From Streptomyces sp. NBC_01754 (GTDB lineage: Bacteria; Actinomycetota; Actinomycetes; Streptomycetales; Streptomycetaceae): a DNA stretch of 64,000 nt. Under the pieces are notes generated by a model. It searched no databases. It was not told the DNA's origin and was given only the letters and a program-made list of their open reading frames with translations. Shown here in pieces: positions 62,745 through 64,000 of this stretch; within the stretch, counting starts at the first letter, position 1; every line of letters starts with the position of its first letter. Both the position numbers and the translations under genes were made by a program. The DNA lies in the NCBI RefSeq assembly GCF_035918015.1, contig NZ_CP109132.1:620001-684000 (forward strand), read 5' to 3'.

Positions 62745-63851
62745 TCAGACGGCCCAGCCGTACTGCTCGGGCACCTTCGTGTCAGCGCCGAGGGCACGCG
62801 CGGCCTTCCGGGCGAAGTACGGGTCACGCAGCATCTCCCGGCCGAGCAGGACGGCGTCCGCCTCGCCCTCGGTGAGGATCTTCTCGGCCTGCGCGGGGTC
62901 GGTGATCAGCCCGACGGCGGCCACCGGGAGGTCCGTCTCGGCACGGACCCGCGCGGCGAAGGGCACCTGGTAGTGCGGTCCGACGGGAATCCGCGCCTTC
63001 GGGGCCAGACCGCCGGTGGAGACGTCCAGCAGGTCGACACCGTGGGCGTGCAGCACACGGGCCAGGCGCACGGTGTCGTCGGCGGTCCAGCCCTCACGGT
63101 CGTCGTCGGCGTTCTCGCTCAGCCAGTCGGTGGCGGAGATCCGGAAGAACACCGGGAGTTCCTCGGGCCAGACGGCGCGTATCGCGTCCACGACCTCCAG
63201 GGCGAGGCGTGTGCGGTTCTCGAAGGAGCCGCCGTAGGAGTCGGTGCGGTGGTTGCTGTGCGGGGAGAGGAACTCACCGATCAGATAGCCGTGCGCGCCG
63301 TGGATCTCCACCACCTGGAAACCCGCCGCGAGGGCCCTGCGCGCGGCGTCGGCGAACAGGGTGACGATCTCCTGGATCTCCTCGACGGTCAGCTCGGCGG
63401 GCACCGGGTGTCCCTCGTCGTACGCGAGCGGGCTCGGGCCGACCGGCCGCCAGCCCTCGCCGGTCGGGTCGTCGGCGCCGATCGGGTCCCCGCCGCGCCA
63501 GGGACGCTCGGTCGACGCCTTGCGCCCCGCGTGCCCGAGTTGGATGCCCGCGACCGTGCCCCGCGCGGTCAGGAACGCGGTGATGCGGCGGAACGCCTCC
63601 GTCTGACGGTCGTTCCAGAGGCCGAGGTCGCCGGGGCTGATCCGGCCCTCGGGGCTGACGGCCGTGGCCTCGACCAGCACCAGGCCGGTGCCGCCCACCG
63701 CGCGGGAGGCGTAGTGGGCGAAGTGCCAGTCGCCGGCCGTGCCCGCGTCCGGTCCGGACGACTCTGCGCTGTACTGGCACATCGGCGCCATCCAGACACG
63801 GTTGGGGATGGTCAGGGACCGCAGGGTGCAGGGCTCGAACAGTGCGCTCAC
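62745..63851 (-). CDS. Old Yellow Enzyme-family NADH:flavin oxidoreductase
   Basis: A 368-aa OYE of the YqjM type. FMN and substrate residues are visible: NRVWMAPMCQYSAE, QLGHAGRKAS, VEIHGAHGYLIGEFLSPHSN and SYGGSFENRTRLALEVV, AAVGLITDPAQAE and LLGREMLRDPYFARKAA. It reduces activated C=C bonds with NAD(P)H. GTG 63851 follows GGAG. A nested-palindrome promoter lies upstream, near the window edge. Confidence 0.93.
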   Translation of the reverse strand: MSALFEPCTLRSLTIPNRVWMAPMCQYSAESSGPDAGTAGDWHFAHYASRAVGGTGLVLVEATAVSPEGRISPGDLGLWNDRQTEAFRRITAFLTARGTVAGIQLGHAGRKASTERPWRGGDPIGADDPTGEGWRPVGPSPLAYDEGHPVPAELTVEEIQEIVTLFADAARRALAAGFQVVEIHGAHGYLIGEFLSPHSNHRTDSYGGSFENRTRLALEVVDAIRAVWPEELPVFFRISATDWLSENADDDREGWTADDTVRLARVLHAHGVDLLDVSTGGLAPKARIPVGPHYQVPFAARVRAETDLPVAAVGLITDPAQAEKILTEGEADAVLLGREMLRDPYFARKAARALGADTKVPEQYGWAV

Positions 63852-63922
63852 AGGGGGCTCCGCTTTCTCGGCGCGACGGCAGGGCGGGCGGCGCACCCCC
63901 GGACGGACACCGGGGAGCGCGA

Positions 63923-63967
63923 CTCGTACGAGAAGTACCGTACTACGAGGCTCACCGTAATACGCAA
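63923..63967 (-). promoter_or_regulatory. OYE promoter with nested palindromes
   Basis: On the minus strand TTGCGT (63962-63967) and TAGTAC (63940-63945) are 16 bp apart. CTCGTACGAG (63923-63932) and AGTAC-C-GTACT (63934-63944) are both perfect, and the outer CTCGTA/TACGAG (63923-63949) embraces them. This suggests a repressor acting at the -10 box. Confidence 0.5.
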
Positions 63968-64000
63968 CATGCCGTACCAAGCCCGCTCCGCCCTCGCGCC

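Noticed and set aside
1..64000. tRNA, rRNA, insertion sequence, prophage or conjugative element
   Set aside because: No tRNA-like cloverleaf, transposase, integrase or phage structural gene was noticed anywhere in the window.

Overview
The window is high-GC actinobacterial DNA and almost certainly comes from a Streptomyces chromosome. Evidence for this: strong third-position GC bias, frequent GTG and TTG starts, RsbW-like orphan ATPases, a gamma-butyrolactone-receptor-like TetR protein, secreted chitinases and glucanases with ricin-type lectin modules, TerD proteins, DUF5133/DUF6332/DUF6421/DUF6643 proteins, and a P450-ferredoxin pair. There is no tRNA, rRNA, CRISPR array, insertion sequence or phage module. 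The content reads as ordinary arm or flank chromosome: many short operons, each closed by a hairpin.

Layout, left to right. 1-5.3 kb: a partial poly-HAMP/GAF histidine kinase, a PPOX-fold flavoenzyme, polyphosphate kinase 2, an RsbW-like ATPase and an ArpA/ScbR-like TetR regulator. 5.9-12.4 kb: a HAD phosphatase, dhaK-dhaL, a DUF998 membrane protein, an acyl-CoA dehydrogenase behind a PadR regulator with a perfect operator palindrome, then DUF5133. 12.5-14.9 kb: methyltransferase, P450 and [3Fe-4S] ferredoxin. 15-17.9 kb: a translationally coupled GH16-GH18 operon whose two genes share a duplicated lectin module and whose promoter contains an operator-like dyad. 18-24.2 kb: NUDIX, apolipoprotein N-acyltransferase, a PH-like membrane protein, a Glu/Asp racemase-family protein, an HpnB-like glycosyltransferase and a TerD didomain protein. 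25-31.6 kb: a P/Q-rich DUF6643 protein, an Rv1733c-family membrane protein, a beta-helix/AAA+ fusion and a large membrane protein with a split hydrolase fold. 31.8-36.9 kb: a DeoR regulator, SRPBCC protein, Cds1-like cysteine desulfhydrase, a second RsbW-like ATPase and a ROK regulator. 37.1-37.5 kb: a decayed MFS transporter. 37.7-46 kb: DUF6332, a TetR/F420-reductase divergent pair with two matched operators, geranylgeranyl-reductase-family flavoprotein, M20 peptidase, a P-loop-NUDIX fusion, and a ROK kinase divergent from a LacI regulator. 46-52.3 kb: a DUF6986 aldolase-like protein, etfB-etfA, flavin reductase, thioredoxin, acyltransferase and a GH19 chitinase with a dre-like site. 52.6-64 kb: a 46-aa membrane protein, a DUF6421-SDR-threonine aldolase operon, GDPD phosphodiesterase, GNAT, DUF5134-M56 pair, GOLPH3-family protein, ArsR regulator, methyltransferase and an Old Yellow Enzyme homologue behind nested palindromes.

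The genes do not form one pathway. Themes are polymer degradation (GH16, GH18, GH19), redox and flavin chemistry (ETF, acyl-CoA dehydrogenase, OYE, F420 reductase, flavin reductase, P450-ferredoxin), lipid metabolism (Lnt, acyltransferase, GDPD, GG reductase) and local transcriptional control with readable operators. The most unusual items are the beta-helix/AAA+ fusion, the duplicated-lectin glycosidase operon, the paired TetR operators about five helical turns apart, the split hydrolase/membrane protein and the DUF6421 operon. I see no clear evidence of a wholly new system. Family names come from recognising motifs by eye, without a database search.
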